Notes under the pieces: model-generated
Told to the model about the DNA's origin: nothing
The model's database searches: none
The model's input: only the letters and a program-made list of their open reading frames with translations
Shown here: positions 51,671-60,098 of the stretch, piece by piece
Layout of the letters: each line of letters opens with the position of its first letter
How positions within the stretch are numbered: the first letter of the stretch is position 1
Origin: CAZMGG01 sp964565715
Lineage (GTDB): Bacteria; Planctomycetota; UBA1135; UBA2386
DNA length: 64,000 nt
Reading direction: 5' to 3'
Assembly: GCA_964565715.1 (NCBI GenBank)
Contig: CAZMGG010000012.1
Location: 10,456-74,455, forward strand
Translations under genes and position numbers: made by a program

Positions 51671-52671
51671 TTCCCGCCTCCCGCCCTGCGGGTCAGGTCG
51701 AGCAAGGGCAGCGGCCCGGCTGTGCCCTCGTCGATCACGTAGACCCCGGCGACCCGCTTCAGCACCCGATCCTGCATCTCCAGGTAGAGCCGCTGCCGGG
51801 TGACCTCCTTCTGCTTCTGGTACTCGGCGAGGATGGCGGTGAACCGCGCCGCCTCGCCCTTCGCCGTGTTGGTGCGTTCGACGGCGTAGGCCTGCGCCTC
51901 CGACAGGGTCTGCGCCGCCTCGCCCTGCGCCCGCGGCATCACCTGGTTGCGCTCCTTCTCCGCCAGGTTGACCAGCCGCTCCTTCTCCTGGCGCGCCTCG
52001 TTGACCTCGTTGAAGGCCGGCTTGACCGGCCCCGGCGGCGTCACGTCCTGCAGCTCGACGCTGCTGACGTGCACGCCGATCTGGTAGAGGTCGAGGATCC
52101 GCTGCATCTCGTCGCGGGCCCGCATCGCCACATCGACGCGGCCGATGGTCAGCACGTCGCTGCCGAGCCGGTTGCCGACGATGCGTCGCATCACCGACTC
52201 GCCGACGTCGCGGATGGTGCGCTGGTTGTCCTTCACCGCGTGCAGCCAGCGTTCCGGATCGCGGATCCGGTACTGCACGACCCAGTCCACGTCCACCACG
52301 TTGAGGTCGCCGGTCAGCATCAGCGACTCGTCGGCGAAGCTGGCGTTCGAGTACTGCGTGCGCACGCCCGCCCGCTCGGTGCGGAAGCCGAACTCCTCCT
52401 TCAGCACGCGTTCGGTCTGCACGAACACCGTGGTGTCGATGCCGAACGGCAGCTTGAAGTGCAGTCCCGGGCCGGCGATGTCGATCACCCGGCCGAAGCG
52501 CTTCACCACCGCGCGCCCTTCCGGCTCGACGGTGTACCAGCTGGAGAACACGGCGATCAGCAGCAGCACCGCGGCGATCGCGCCCAGCACGAACCCCGGC
52601 CGGATCCGCACGCGTCCGCCGGCCCGGCGCACGCCGCGCTCGAACTCGCCCCAGTTCTCGGGGATCTTCAT
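51667..52671 (-). CDS. hflK: HflK-like SPFH membrane protein
   Basis: 334 residues from ATG 52671. A membrane helix (FVLGAIAAVLLLIAVFSSWY) precedes the SPFH domain with VEPEGRAVVKRFGRVIDIAG, PGLHFKLPFGIDTTVFVQTE, DLNVVDVDWVVQYRIRDPER, and a helical coil (NEVNEARQEKERLVNLAEKE). VSSVELQDVTPPGPVKPAF is the typical HflK signature. It partners HflC, the next coupled gene (GTGA overlap). The N-terminal Gly-rich segment common in proteobacterial HflK is short here. Probably heads an operon that also includes the sulfatase and phosphatase genes. Confidence 0.95.
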   Translation of the reverse strand: MKIPENWGEFERGVRRAGGRVRIRPGFVLGAIAAVLLLIAVFSSWYTVEPEGRAVVKRFGRVIDIAGPGLHFKLPFGIDTTVFVQTERVLKEEFGFRTERAGVRTQYSNASFADESLMLTGDLNVVDVDWVVQYRIRDPERWLHAVKDNQRTIRDVGESVMRRIVGNRLGSDVLTIGRVDVAMRARDEMQRILDLYQIGVHVSSVELQDVTPPGPVKPAFNEVNEARQEKERLVNLAEKERNQVMPRAQGEAAQTLSEAQAYAVERTNTAKGEAARFTAILAEYQKQKEVTRQRLYLEMQDRVLKRVAGVYVIDEGTAGPLPLLDLTRRAGGGK

Positions 52672-52719
52672 GGCCGCGATCCTCCGACAGCCGGCGGCGG
52701 AATCAAGCGATCCCGCCGA

Positions 52720-54906
52720 TCAGTGACCGATCACGCCCGCGGTCGCCGCCGACATCACCGCGCCGAGCTGGTTCGCGCCGGTGTCCAGCACCATCGCCTG
52801 CTGGTAGAACGGCAGCCCGACCAGGGGCAGCGCCGGCGGCAGCGACAGCGCGAACGTCGCCCGGCCGCCGCCGCCGATCACCAGGCTGGCCGCGTCGGCG
52901 CGCACGCGGACGAAGCAACCCGGCATGCCGAAGCCGGACAGGTCGAGCGGCAACGGACCCGACACGCCGGTGGTGTTGCTGAGCCCGGTGAACACGAAGG
53001 CCACGTCCTGCGGCAGCGGCGCCAGCAGCACCGGCAGCGCGTGGCCGATGCGCGGCGTGTCCAGCGGCAGCAGCCCGGCGCTGGCCTGCGAGCCGGCGCA
53101 GCCCGCGCCGAACGTGGCGTAGGTGCCCGGCTGGCCGATCCGCGCGACGGTGTGGGCGAAGCCGGCCTGCACCTCGATGTAGCCGCGGCCCGCCGGCGGC
53201 GGCGGGATCGTCGTCTGATGCTCGAAGTCGCTGCCCCACGCCACCAGGGCGCCGTCCGAGCGGCGCGCCACGCTGTGGCCGCTGCCGGCGGTGATCGCGA
53301 CGTACACCGTGCCCGGCGGCAGCGGCGGCACGTTGCACTGCCCCCACAGGTTGCTGCCCCAGGCCACCACCACGCCGTCGGAACGGCGCGCCACCGAGTG
53401 GCCGGTGCCGGCGGCGATGTCGGTGTAGCCGACGCCGGGCGGCGGCGGCGGCACGTTGCACTGCCCTTCGAAGTTGCGCCCCCAGGCGATCACCGCGCCG
53501 TCCGAGCGCAGCGCCAGACTGTGTTCGCCGCCCGCCGCGATCCGCGTGTAGCGCAGCCCCGCCGGCAGCGGCACCACGTCGTTCTGGTTGTAGCCGTTGA
53601 AGCCCCAGGCCAGCACCTCGCCGTCGGAACGGAGCCCCAGCGTGTGTTCGCCGCCGGCGCTCACCCCGAGCCAGGTCAGGCCCGCCGGCAGCGGCGGCAC
53701 GTCGGTGGTGCCGCTGAAGTTGTAGCCCCACGCCACCGCGCTGCCGTCGCTGCGCACGGCGGCGGCGTGCACGTAGCCGGCCGCCACCTGCGTGTAGCGC
53801 AGCCCCGGCGGCAACGCCGGCACCGCCAGCTGGCCGTGGAAGTTGTCGCCGAACGCGACGATGCGGCCGTCGTCGCGCAGCAGCAGCGTGTAGCCGCCGC
53901 CGGCGGCCACCGCGGTGAAGCGGCCGCCAGGCGGCGGCGGCGGCGCCTGCAGCTGGCCGTAGTAGTTGTAGCCCCAGGCCACCACCGCGCCGTCCGAGCG
54001 CACCGCCAGCGAGTGGTAGAAGCCCGCGGCGATGCGCGTGTAGCTCGTCCCCGGCGGCAGCGCCGGCACCAGGATCTCGCCGTAGTAGTTGTAGCCCCAC
54101 GCCACCACCGAGCCGTCGGAACGGCGCGCCACCGTGTGGTAGGTGCCGCAGGCAACCTCGACGTAGGCGAGCCCGGCGGGCAACGGCAGCACGTCCAGCA
54201 CGCGGAAGGCGTTGTTGCCCCACACCGCGAGCTGGCCGTCGCTGCGCACCGCCGCGCTGTGATAGCGACCCGCCGACACCTGCCGGTAGCCGATCCCCGG
54301 TGGCAGCGCTGGCACCGTGCGCTGGCCCCAGGTGTTGTCGCCGAACGCCACCACGGTGCCATCGCTGCGCAGCGCCACGGTGTGGTTCTCGCCGGCGGCG
54401 ACGCCGACGTAGGTGACGCCCGCGGGCAGCGCCGGGACGGCGCACTGGCCGGACCCGTTCCAGCCCCAGGCCAGCAGCGCGCCGTCGGAACGCACCGCCG
54501 CGGAGTGCGAGTGGCCGGCGGCAACGGCCAGCCAGGTCATGCCCAGGGGCAACGCCGGCACGTTGCCCTGGCCCCGGTCGTTGCGGCCCCAGGCCACCAC
54601 GCTGCCATCGCCGCGCCGCGCCACGGTGTGCTGGCCGCCGGCGGCGACCGCGGTGAACGCCAGCCCCGGCGGCAGGGCCGGCACCTGGCACTGGCCGGCG
54701 CTGTTCCAACCCCAGGCGGCGATCGCACCGCCCTGCCGCAACGCCAGGCTGTGGCCCTCGCCGGCGGCCACGGCGACGTAGTCGGTGGCGACCGCGTCGG
54801 CGCTGTCGAAGGTGTTGGCACCCCAGGCACGCAGGCCCTCCTGGGCCGGCAGCGCCAGCGTGATGGCGGTCACGCCGAGGAAGAACGGAAGCAGCGGGTG
54901 GCCCAT
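52720..54906 (-). CDS. Exported RCC1-repeat propeller protein
   Basis: 728 residues from ATG 54906 (a GTG six bases upstream is the alternative), with signal MGHPLLPFFLGVTAITLALP. Thirteen RCC1-like units of about 41 residues follow, each V-A-A-G-x-x-H-S/T then R-S-D-G-x-V-V-A-W-G-x-N and V-P-x-L-P-x-G, e.g. HTVALRSDGTVVAFGDN and HSLAVRSDGAVVAWGYN. A fourteenth unit begins (IEVQAGFAHTVARIG) and runs straight into the shared C-terminal module (TFGAGCAGSQASAG, FVFTGLSNTTGVSGPLPLDL, GFGMPGCFVR, TAGVIGH). Fourteen blades would make two seven-bladed propellers. Role unknown; likely surface or secreted. Confidence 0.9.
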   Translation of the reverse strand: MGHPLLPFFLGVTAITLALPAQEGLRAWGANTFDSADAVATDYVAVAAGEGHSLALRQGGAIAAWGWNSAGQCQVPALPPGLAFTAVAAGGQHTVARRGDGSVVAWGRNDRGQGNVPALPLGMTWLAVAAGHSHSAAVRSDGALLAWGWNGSGQCAVPALPAGVTYVGVAAGENHTVALRSDGTVVAFGDNTWGQRTVPALPPGIGYRQVSAGRYHSAAVRSDGQLAVWGNNAFRVLDVLPLPAGLAYVEVACGTYHTVARRSDGSVVAWGYNYYGEILVPALPPGTSYTRIAAGFYHSLAVRSDGAVVAWGYNYYGQLQAPPPPPGGRFTAVAAGGGYTLLLRDDGRIVAFGDNFHGQLAVPALPPGLRYTQVAAGYVHAAAVRSDGSAVAWGYNFSGTTDVPPLPAGLTWLGVSAGGEHTLGLRSDGEVLAWGFNGYNQNDVVPLPAGLRYTRIAAGGEHSLALRSDGAVIAWGRNFEGQCNVPPPPPGVGYTDIAAGTGHSVARRSDGVVVAWGSNLWGQCNVPPLPPGTVYVAITAGSGHSVARRSDGALVAWGSDFEHQTTIPPPPAGRGYIEVQAGFAHTVARIGQPGTYATFGAGCAGSQASAGLLPLDTPRIGHALPVLLAPLPQDVAFVFTGLSNTTGVSGPLPLDLSGFGMPGCFVRVRADAASLVIGGGGRATFALSLPPALPLVGLPFYQQAMVLDTGANQLGAVMSAATAGVIGH

Positions 54907-54979
54907 CGCCACAGCGGACCATCGTCACGCAGGGTTGGCAACCCGCTGCCGGACCGGGGCGCGCCGCTGGTTTTCCGGC

Positions 54980-55030
54980 GCCGGATGTAACCAAACCCCG
55001 GGTGCGCCCCACAGGTAGGTGGAGGCGCTG
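54980..55030 (+). promoter_or_regulatory. Leader of truncated Rpn gene, conserved with the copy at 22976
   Basis: Blocks GCCGGATG, AACCCCGGG and CCACAGGT recur in the same order as in the leader of the Rpn gene at 21941, and GGAGG (55021-55025) lies five bases before ATG 55031, which fixes that start. Spacers differ in length and sequence. Confidence 0.55.
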
Positions 55031-55426
55031 ATGGACCATCCCTCGAACCGCCTGTTCGCCGCCGTCTTCGGTGATCCGACCCAGGCCATGCCATTGCTGC
55101 GGGCGGCGCTGCCGCCGGAGTTCGTCCGGACCTTCGACTGGACCAGCCTGACCAGGGCCCCGGAGGACCTGGTGCGCGAGCTGCCGCTCGGCGCCGGCGA
55201 CCTGCTGTTCACGATACGTGCCCAGGATTGCCCGACGCCCTTCCTGCTCCTGCTCCGGCTGGATGACGGCTCCCGCCCGATCGACGAGCGGGAGACCGTG
55301 CGCCTGGTCCGCAGGATCGGCGCGCGCTTCCGCGAACTGCAGCGGCCGGGCTGGGGCGTCCTGGCGATCCTGCCCCTGGTGATCCGCATCGGCGGCGCCA
55401 GCGACCCGGTCATCGGCGTCAACTGA
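55031..55426 (+). CDS. Truncated, degenerate Rpn-family protein
   Basis: 131 residues from ATG 55031. It follows the Rpn family order for its first ~120 residues (NRLFAAVFGDPTQAMPLLRA, then FDWTSLTRAPEDLVRE, then GAGDLLFTIRAQ), keeping the Asp of the nuclease core, but the E-x-K segment (C-E-H-K in the intact genes) has become LLRLDDGSRP. It stops where the intact proteins have LLHHGD and ends in an unrelated tail. Probably inactive; it could be a decaying copy or a regulator that dimerises with the full protein. Eleven bases separate it from the full-length gene. Confidence 0.65.
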   Translation: MDHPSNRLFAAVFGDPTQAMPLLRAALPPEFVRTFDWTSLTRAPEDLVRELPLGAGDLLFTIRAQDCPTPFLLLLRLDDGSRPIDERETVRLVRRIGARFRELQRPGWGVLAILPLVIRIGGASDPVIGVN

Positions 55427-55437
55427 GGCCCGCCGCC

Positions 55438-56454
55438 GTGACGGGGCCCAACGACTCGCTGTTCCGTGACAACCTGAAGGACCCCGCGGACATGCGCGGA
55501 CTGTTGCAGACCGCTCTGGATCCGGCCCTGGTCGCCGCCATCGACTGGGACTCGCTGACCCGCGAGGAAGGCAGCTGGATCGACGCCGCGCTGCGACCGC
55601 ACTTCTCGGACCTGCTGTTCCGGGCCCGGATCGGCGAGCAGACCGTCCTCCTCTACCTGCTGTGCGAGCACAAGTCCTACGCCGACCCTGACGTCCTGTT
55701 GAGCCTGCTGGACTACTGCGTCCGCATCTGGCGTGAATGGCGCCGCAGCAACCCCACGGGCCCCTTGCCGCCCATCCTGCCGTGCCTGCTGCACCACGGC
55801 GACCGTCCGTGGAGCGGCCCACTGCGCCTGCAGGAGACCATCGGCCTCGGTGACCTGCCACCCGCAGTCGCCGCCACGTTGCGCCGGATCATGCCGGACA
55901 TGGGGCTGGTGCTGGACGATCTCGCCACGCAGAGCGAAGCCGACTTGGCAGCCCGTTCGCTGTCCGCGATCGCCTGGCTCACCGCGCTGCTCCTGCAGCA
56001 CGCCCGCGGCCGATCCCCCGCCGAAGTCCTGGCTGCCCTGCAACGCTGGCAGCACCTCCTGCAGGCGGTCCTGCTGCGGCACGGACAGGACCGGGTGCTG
56101 GCGGTATCCTCCTACCTCTACCAGACCACCGAGGTCGACCCGGAACTGCTGGTTGCGGGGTTGGCCAAGGCACTGCCATCCATGTCGGAGGAAACCCTGA
56201 TGACCACTGCGGAACGGTTGCGCAAGGAGGGCGAGGCTCGCGGCGAGGCTCGCGGCGAGGCTCGCGGCGAGGCTCGTGGCGAGGCTCGCGGCCGCGCGGA
56301 GCTGCTGCTGCGCCTGCTCGCCCGCCGGTTCGGCCCGGTGCCGGCGCCCATCGAGGCCCGGATCCGCGCCGCCTCGATTCCCGAACTGGACGCCTGGGGC
56401 GATGCCCTGATCACCGCCAACAGCCTCGCGGCGATGTTCGCCGGCCAGCCGTAG
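55438..56454 (+). CDS. Rpn-family PD-(D/E)xK nuclease / putative transposase
   Basis: 338 residues from GTG 55438 (TGPNDSLFRDNLKDPADMRG). The nuclease core is intact: FSDLLFRARIGEQ (Asp), LLYLLCEHKSYADPD (E-x-K), VRIWREWRRSNP. The region QDRVLAVSSYLYQTTEV corresponds to GQGGLLVLWSYLFQTT of the copy at 21941. The C-terminal part has an EARG repeat encoded by five 12-base units before LLLRLLARRFGPVP. Same family and layout as the copy at 21941, but sequence identity is only moderate, so these are old paralogues or separate arrivals. Family members promote DNA strand transfer and self-spread. Confidence 0.88.
   Translation: MTGPNDSLFRDNLKDPADMRGLLQTALDPALVAAIDWDSLTREEGSWIDAALRPHFSDLLFRARIGEQTVLLYLLCEHKSYADPDVLLSLLDYCVRIWREWRRSNPTGPLPPILPCLLHHGDRPWSGPLRLQETIGLGDLPPAVAATLRRIMPDMGLVLDDLATQSEADLAARSLSAIAWLTALLLQHARGRSPAEVLAALQRWQHLLQAVLLRHGQDRVLAVSSYLYQTTEVDPELLVAGLAKALPSMSEETLMTTAERLRKEGEARGEARGEARGEARGEARGRAELLLRLLARRFGPVPAPIEARIRAASIPELDAWGDALITANSLAAMFAGQP
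56233..56292. repeat. 12-base tandem repeat inside Rpn-family gene
   Basis: Five units of GAGGCTCGCGGC (the fourth has T for C at position 9), in frame, encoding E-A-R-G. It sits at the same place in the protein as the H-A-E-G repeat of the paralogue at 21941, but with a different sequence. Confidence 0.95.
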
Positions 56455-56472
56455 TCGGCCGGGGCAACGCGC

Positions 56473-57342
56473 CTACTTGTCGCCGTCCTTGGCCGGCGCC
56501 TTGCCGCCATCCTCGGCGGCGGCCTTCGCCGCCTTCGCCAGGCGAGCGTCGCGGTCGATGCAGACCTGCGGCTGGATCCGGTGGAACACGAACTCGACCT
56601 TCGTGCCGGGCTCCGGGGCCTGCTCGGTCACCCACCAGTTCTGGTCGTCGCGGGCCCGCTCGTGGCTCATCGTCACCAGGTGGTTGTGCGGGTGCATGTA
56701 GCACACGCTGATGAGGTTGCCCTCGTAGTCGCCGACGAACACCGGCGGATCGCCCTTGTAGAGGGGCGCCATCCGCCCGCCGAGGTAGACCCACTTCGCC
56801 GCGCCCATCGGCTTGCCGGTGGACAGCTCGAGCAGCAGGTCTTCCACCGCCAGTTCGCGGTCCTTGCCGTCCTTGTCCTTCCAGCGCACGGTCATCCACA
56901 TCGGCGCGCCCTTCGGCGGCGTGACGATGACCGGGTCGGCGCCCTTCTCGATCTCCTCCAGGGTCGGCGGCGGCTGCTTCTCCTTGTAGTCGGCGTTCTC
57001 GCCGGGTTGCAGCCCGATCAGCAGCAGCGCGCCGTTGAGCACGCTCGGCTTGGCGTCGGTGATCATCAACGCCTCGTGCCGCTTGCCGCGTCGGTGGATC
57101 AGCAGGTACTCCAGCGGATCCGGCGGTTGGATGAACTCGGCCTGGATCGCCACGGTCTGCGCCTTCTGGTCCCAGGTGATGCCCTCCTTGCGGAACGTTT
57201 CCAGGGTCTCGGCCAGCAGCTTCTCGGCGGCGGCGCGCAGTTCCGGGTCCTGCGGCGGCCGCTCCGGCGGCGTGCGCTCCTGGGCGCAGGCGGAGACCAC
57301 CAGCAGGGCGGTGACGAACAGGCGGCAGGGGGATCGCATCAT
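56473..57342 (-). CDS. Exported YdjY-domain protein
   Basis: 289 residues from ATG 57342, which overlaps the upstream stop (ATGA); a second ATG follows immediately. The leader RLFVTALLVVSACAQE could be a lipoprotein signal (V-S-A-C). The YdjY domain is recognisable by LEYLLIHRRGKRHEALMITD, AKPSVLNGALLLIGLQPGEN and the later AAKWVYLGGRMAPL and FVGDYEGNLISVCYM. YdjY proteins are widespread, exported and of unknown function; planctomycetes have many. The C-terminus is charged (AKAAKAAAEDGGKAPAKDG). Last gene of the coupled asparaginase operon. Confidence 0.85.
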   Translation of the reverse strand: MMRSPCRLFVTALLVVSACAQERTPPERPPQDPELRAAAEKLLAETLETFRKEGITWDQKAQTVAIQAEFIQPPDPLEYLLIHRRGKRHEALMITDAKPSVLNGALLLIGLQPGENADYKEKQPPPTLEEIEKGADPVIVTPPKGAPMWMTVRWKDKDGKDRELAVEDLLLELSTGKPMGAAKWVYLGGRMAPLYKGDPPVFVGDYEGNLISVCYMHPHNHLVTMSHERARDDQNWWVTEQAPEPGTKVEFVFHRIQPQVCIDRDARLAKAAKAAAEDGGKAPAKDGDK

Positions 57343-60098
57343 CGGTTCTGCTCCATCAGGGCGGTGAGGCTGGTGCGGGTCGGGCCGTCGGCGGCGCCGA
57401 GATCGTAGGCGATGGCCAGGGCCGCCATGGCCTCGGGCTCCTGACCGGCGCGGCGGTGCACGTCGGCGCGGCAGCGGAACGGCAGCGCCGCCAGGGCGGC
57501 CCGCGGATCCCGGTCGGCCACCGAGTCGGCCACGCCGAGGAAGATGCGGGCGGCCTCCTCACCGTCGCCGCGCAGCAGGCCCCGCACCGCGGTGCGGGCC
57601 AGCTCTTCGGCTTCGGCGGGGCGCCCGGCGGCCAGGGCCGCGGTGGCCGCGTAGAACGCCGCCACCTCGGTGCCGGTGCGGCGCGGATCGGGGATCGCCA
57701 GCAGCAGGCCGGCGGTGGCCTCGCCGAGCGCCGCCTGCTGGGTCGGATCGAACGCCAGGGCGGTCCACAGGCAGAGCAAGCGCTGCGGCGCCAGATGGCG
57801 GACCGCCGGCGCGGCGGCCAGACGGCCGGCGACGACGCCGAAGGCCGCCACCAGGCCGGGATCCCCGCCCTGCCGCAGCCGGTGCGCGATCGTCTGCGCC
57901 ATCGGGTAGCCGGTGCGACCCTCGGGGAAGTCCAGGGCCCGCGCCAGTTCGGCCGCCGGATCGCGCAGCGGCTGCTCCAGGTAGAGGCGCGCCGCGCGTT
58001 CCGCCTCGGCGGCATCGCCGTCGGGCAGGGTCGCCACCGCCTCGAAGGCCATGGTCTCGAAGCGGCCCGGCAGGGGCCCGGCCAGCGCCGCGCGATCCAG
58101 TCCGGCCAGCAGTTCCGCGCGCCGCGGCCCGGCCAGCAGGCCGCGCAGGGCGGCCTCCTGCAGTTCCGGCTCCTCGCTGTCCCGCCAGAGCTCCTGCAGG
58201 GCCTGCTGCACCGGCGGCTCGGCGCAACCGGCGGCCCACAGCACCATCTCCACCGCCTGGTCGACGTCCTCGCCGGCGGCGGCCGGAACGGCGGCCAGCA
58301 GCGTCATCGCCTGGTCCAGGAGCAGCGCCGGCGCAGCGGTGCGGAGGCGACGCAACCAGCGCGCCTCCAGCAACCGGGCGTCGGCGATCGCCCGGGACAG
58401 CTCCCGCCGGTCGCCCAGTTCCACCAGCGCGCAGCGGATCCGCGCCCGCAGCGTCTCGGTGGGCACATCCGGCCGCTGCAGTTCCTCCAGCAGCAGCGCG
58501 TGGGCCCAGGGCCGGCGCGCCAGGCTCACCCACTCCAGCGCCGACTCCGACAGCGGCGCCCGGTCCCGCACCTCGCGCCAGGTCTGTTGCAGGGCGGACT
58601 CGCTGCCGCCCACCACCAGGGCCCGGCAGATGCCCTCCAGGTCGCGCAGCAGGGTGCCGTCGGGCGCTGCCCGCCGGGATTCCTGCAGCTTCTGCAGGAG
58701 CAGGGCTTCGAGTTCGGGCGGGACGCCGGTGCGCTCCATGGCGGCGAACGTCGCGAGCCGCACCTGCCGCAGCCGTTCCGCCGTCCAGCGCTCGAGGCGC
58801 GGCGCCGCGCCGTCGGGGTAGGTGGCCTCGCCGGCGAACGCCAGCGCGCGATCCAGGGTCCTGGCCGGCAGCCGCCGCGCAACGCCCAGGTACTGCAGCC
58901 AGCGGCTGCCGTTGCCGTCGGCATCGGCGAAGTCGGCGAGGCGTGGATCGTCGACGCCGGCGGCCAGCAGCAGCTCGTAGGCCCGCAGCCGCAACGCCTC
59001 GGGACGCCCGGTGTCGGCCACCACCTCCAGCAGGCGCTGCTGCCGCGCCGGCACGTCGAGCAGGGAACCCGCCGCCAGCAGCAGGTAGGGCTCCAGCGGC
59101 GTCTCGCCGTCCAGCGCCGCCCGGGCCCGCTCGCGCAGCCCCGGCGCGTCGCGCTGGGCCAGGAACGAGGCCAGCAGTTCGCGCACCGGCTGGTCGAGGG
59201 CCACCATCAGGCCGAGCAGCTGCCGTTCGCCGACCACCGTCAGGCGGTCGAGCAGCGGCTGCAGCACGTTCGGATCGAGGCCCTCGGTGCAGCGCTGGTG
59301 GCATAGCCCGACCAGGCCGTCCGCCACCGCCTGCGGGATCCGCCCGCAGACCAGGCGGAACGCCGCCGAGAGCGCGTGGCTGTCGCCGTGCTCGCGCAGC
59401 AGCTGCATCGCCAGCCGCGCGGCCGGCGGCTCGAGATCCTGGCCGACGGCCGCCAGCGCCAGCATCCGGTCCAGCGCCGGCAGCCCGTCGTCGGCGCTGC
59501 ACTCCTGCAGCCACGGCCGCAGGCTCGGCCGCGGACTGACGGTGAGCAGATGCAGCCAGCGGCGCCGCGGCTCGTGGCGAGAGCGCAGCGCCACCAGGGT
59601 CGCCGCCGGCACCGTCGCGCGTTCCCACCGCAGGACCTGCAACGCCGCCAGGGACAGCGACTCGTCGTCGTCCAGCACCGCCCGCAGCAGGTCCTCGTCG
59701 GCCAGTTCGCCGCGATCCTGCAGGGTTTCGAGGGCGAGGCGGCGACGATGGCCCGGCGCCTGGCTGTCCGCCAGCAGCGCACGCACCGCCGCGCTGGGCT
59801 GGCAGCCCAGCGCCGCCCGGCCCAGCACCTCGTCGTCGGCATCCGATGGCCAGATGTCTTCCGGGCGCAGCAGGCCGTGGTGCGCGAGGCACAGCACGGC
59901 GTGCTGGTGCTGCTCCTGCTGCCGCAAAAGGGCCTGCAACGCCGCCACCGGCACCTGTTCGGCGGGCAGCGCGCACAGCTCGCGCAGCTGCAGTTCGCGC
60001 TGCACCGGATCGGGATCGAACCCCTGGAACGACGCCGGCTCCTGCGCCGCGGCGGCCGCCATCAGGGCCAGCAGTCCCACCATCGCCGGCGACCTCAT
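57339..60098 (-). CDS. Large exported helical-repeat (HEAT-like) protein
   Basis: 919 residues from ATG 60098, coupled to the upstream gene by an ATGA overlap. A signal peptide-like start (MVGLLALMAAAAAQEPASF) is followed by a long run of helix pairs of about 35-40 residues, rich in Leu, Ala and Arg: LRELCALPAEQVPVAALQAL, EDLLRAVLDDDESLSLAALQ, RELLASFLAQRDAPGLRERA, PEALRLRAYELLLAAGVDDP. The last ~150 residues are more TPR-like (AAFYAATAALAAGRPAEAEE). Such solenoids act as scaffolds for protein-protein contacts. No catalytic motif recognised. Its stop overlaps the ATG of the YdjY gene. Confidence 0.75.
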   Translation of the reverse strand: MRSPAMVGLLALMAAAAAQEPASFQGFDPDPVQRELQLRELCALPAEQVPVAALQALLRQQEQHQHAVLCLAHHGLLRPEDIWPSDADDEVLGRAALGCQPSAAVRALLADSQAPGHRRRLALETLQDRGELADEDLLRAVLDDDESLSLAALQVLRWERATVPAATLVALRSRHEPRRRWLHLLTVSPRPSLRPWLQECSADDGLPALDRMLALAAVGQDLEPPAARLAMQLLREHGDSHALSAAFRLVCGRIPQAVADGLVGLCHQRCTEGLDPNVLQPLLDRLTVVGERQLLGLMVALDQPVRELLASFLAQRDAPGLRERARAALDGETPLEPYLLLAAGSLLDVPARQQRLLEVVADTGRPEALRLRAYELLLAAGVDDPRLADFADADGNGSRWLQYLGVARRLPARTLDRALAFAGEATYPDGAAPRLERWTAERLRQVRLATFAAMERTGVPPELEALLLQKLQESRRAAPDGTLLRDLEGICRALVVGGSESALQQTWREVRDRAPLSESALEWVSLARRPWAHALLLEELQRPDVPTETLRARIRCALVELGDRRELSRAIADARLLEARWLRRLRTAAPALLLDQAMTLLAAVPAAAGEDVDQAVEMVLWAAGCAEPPVQQALQELWRDSEEPELQEAALRGLLAGPRRAELLAGLDRAALAGPLPGRFETMAFEAVATLPDGDAAEAERAARLYLEQPLRDPAAELARALDFPEGRTGYPMAQTIAHRLRQGGDPGLVAAFGVVAGRLAAAPAVRHLAPQRLLCLWTALAFDPTQQAALGEATAGLLLAIPDPRRTGTEVAAFYAATAALAAGRPAEAEELARTAVRGLLRGDGEEAARIFLGVADSVADRDPRAALAALPFRCRADVHRRAGQEPEAMAALAIAYDLGAADGPTRTSLTALMEQNR

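Noticed and set aside
52069..54990. A 973-codon plus-strand frame with apparent repeats over the RCC1 gene and hflK
   Set aside because: Its repeats are the antisense of the RCC1 units, and it runs through a second real gene on the other strand.
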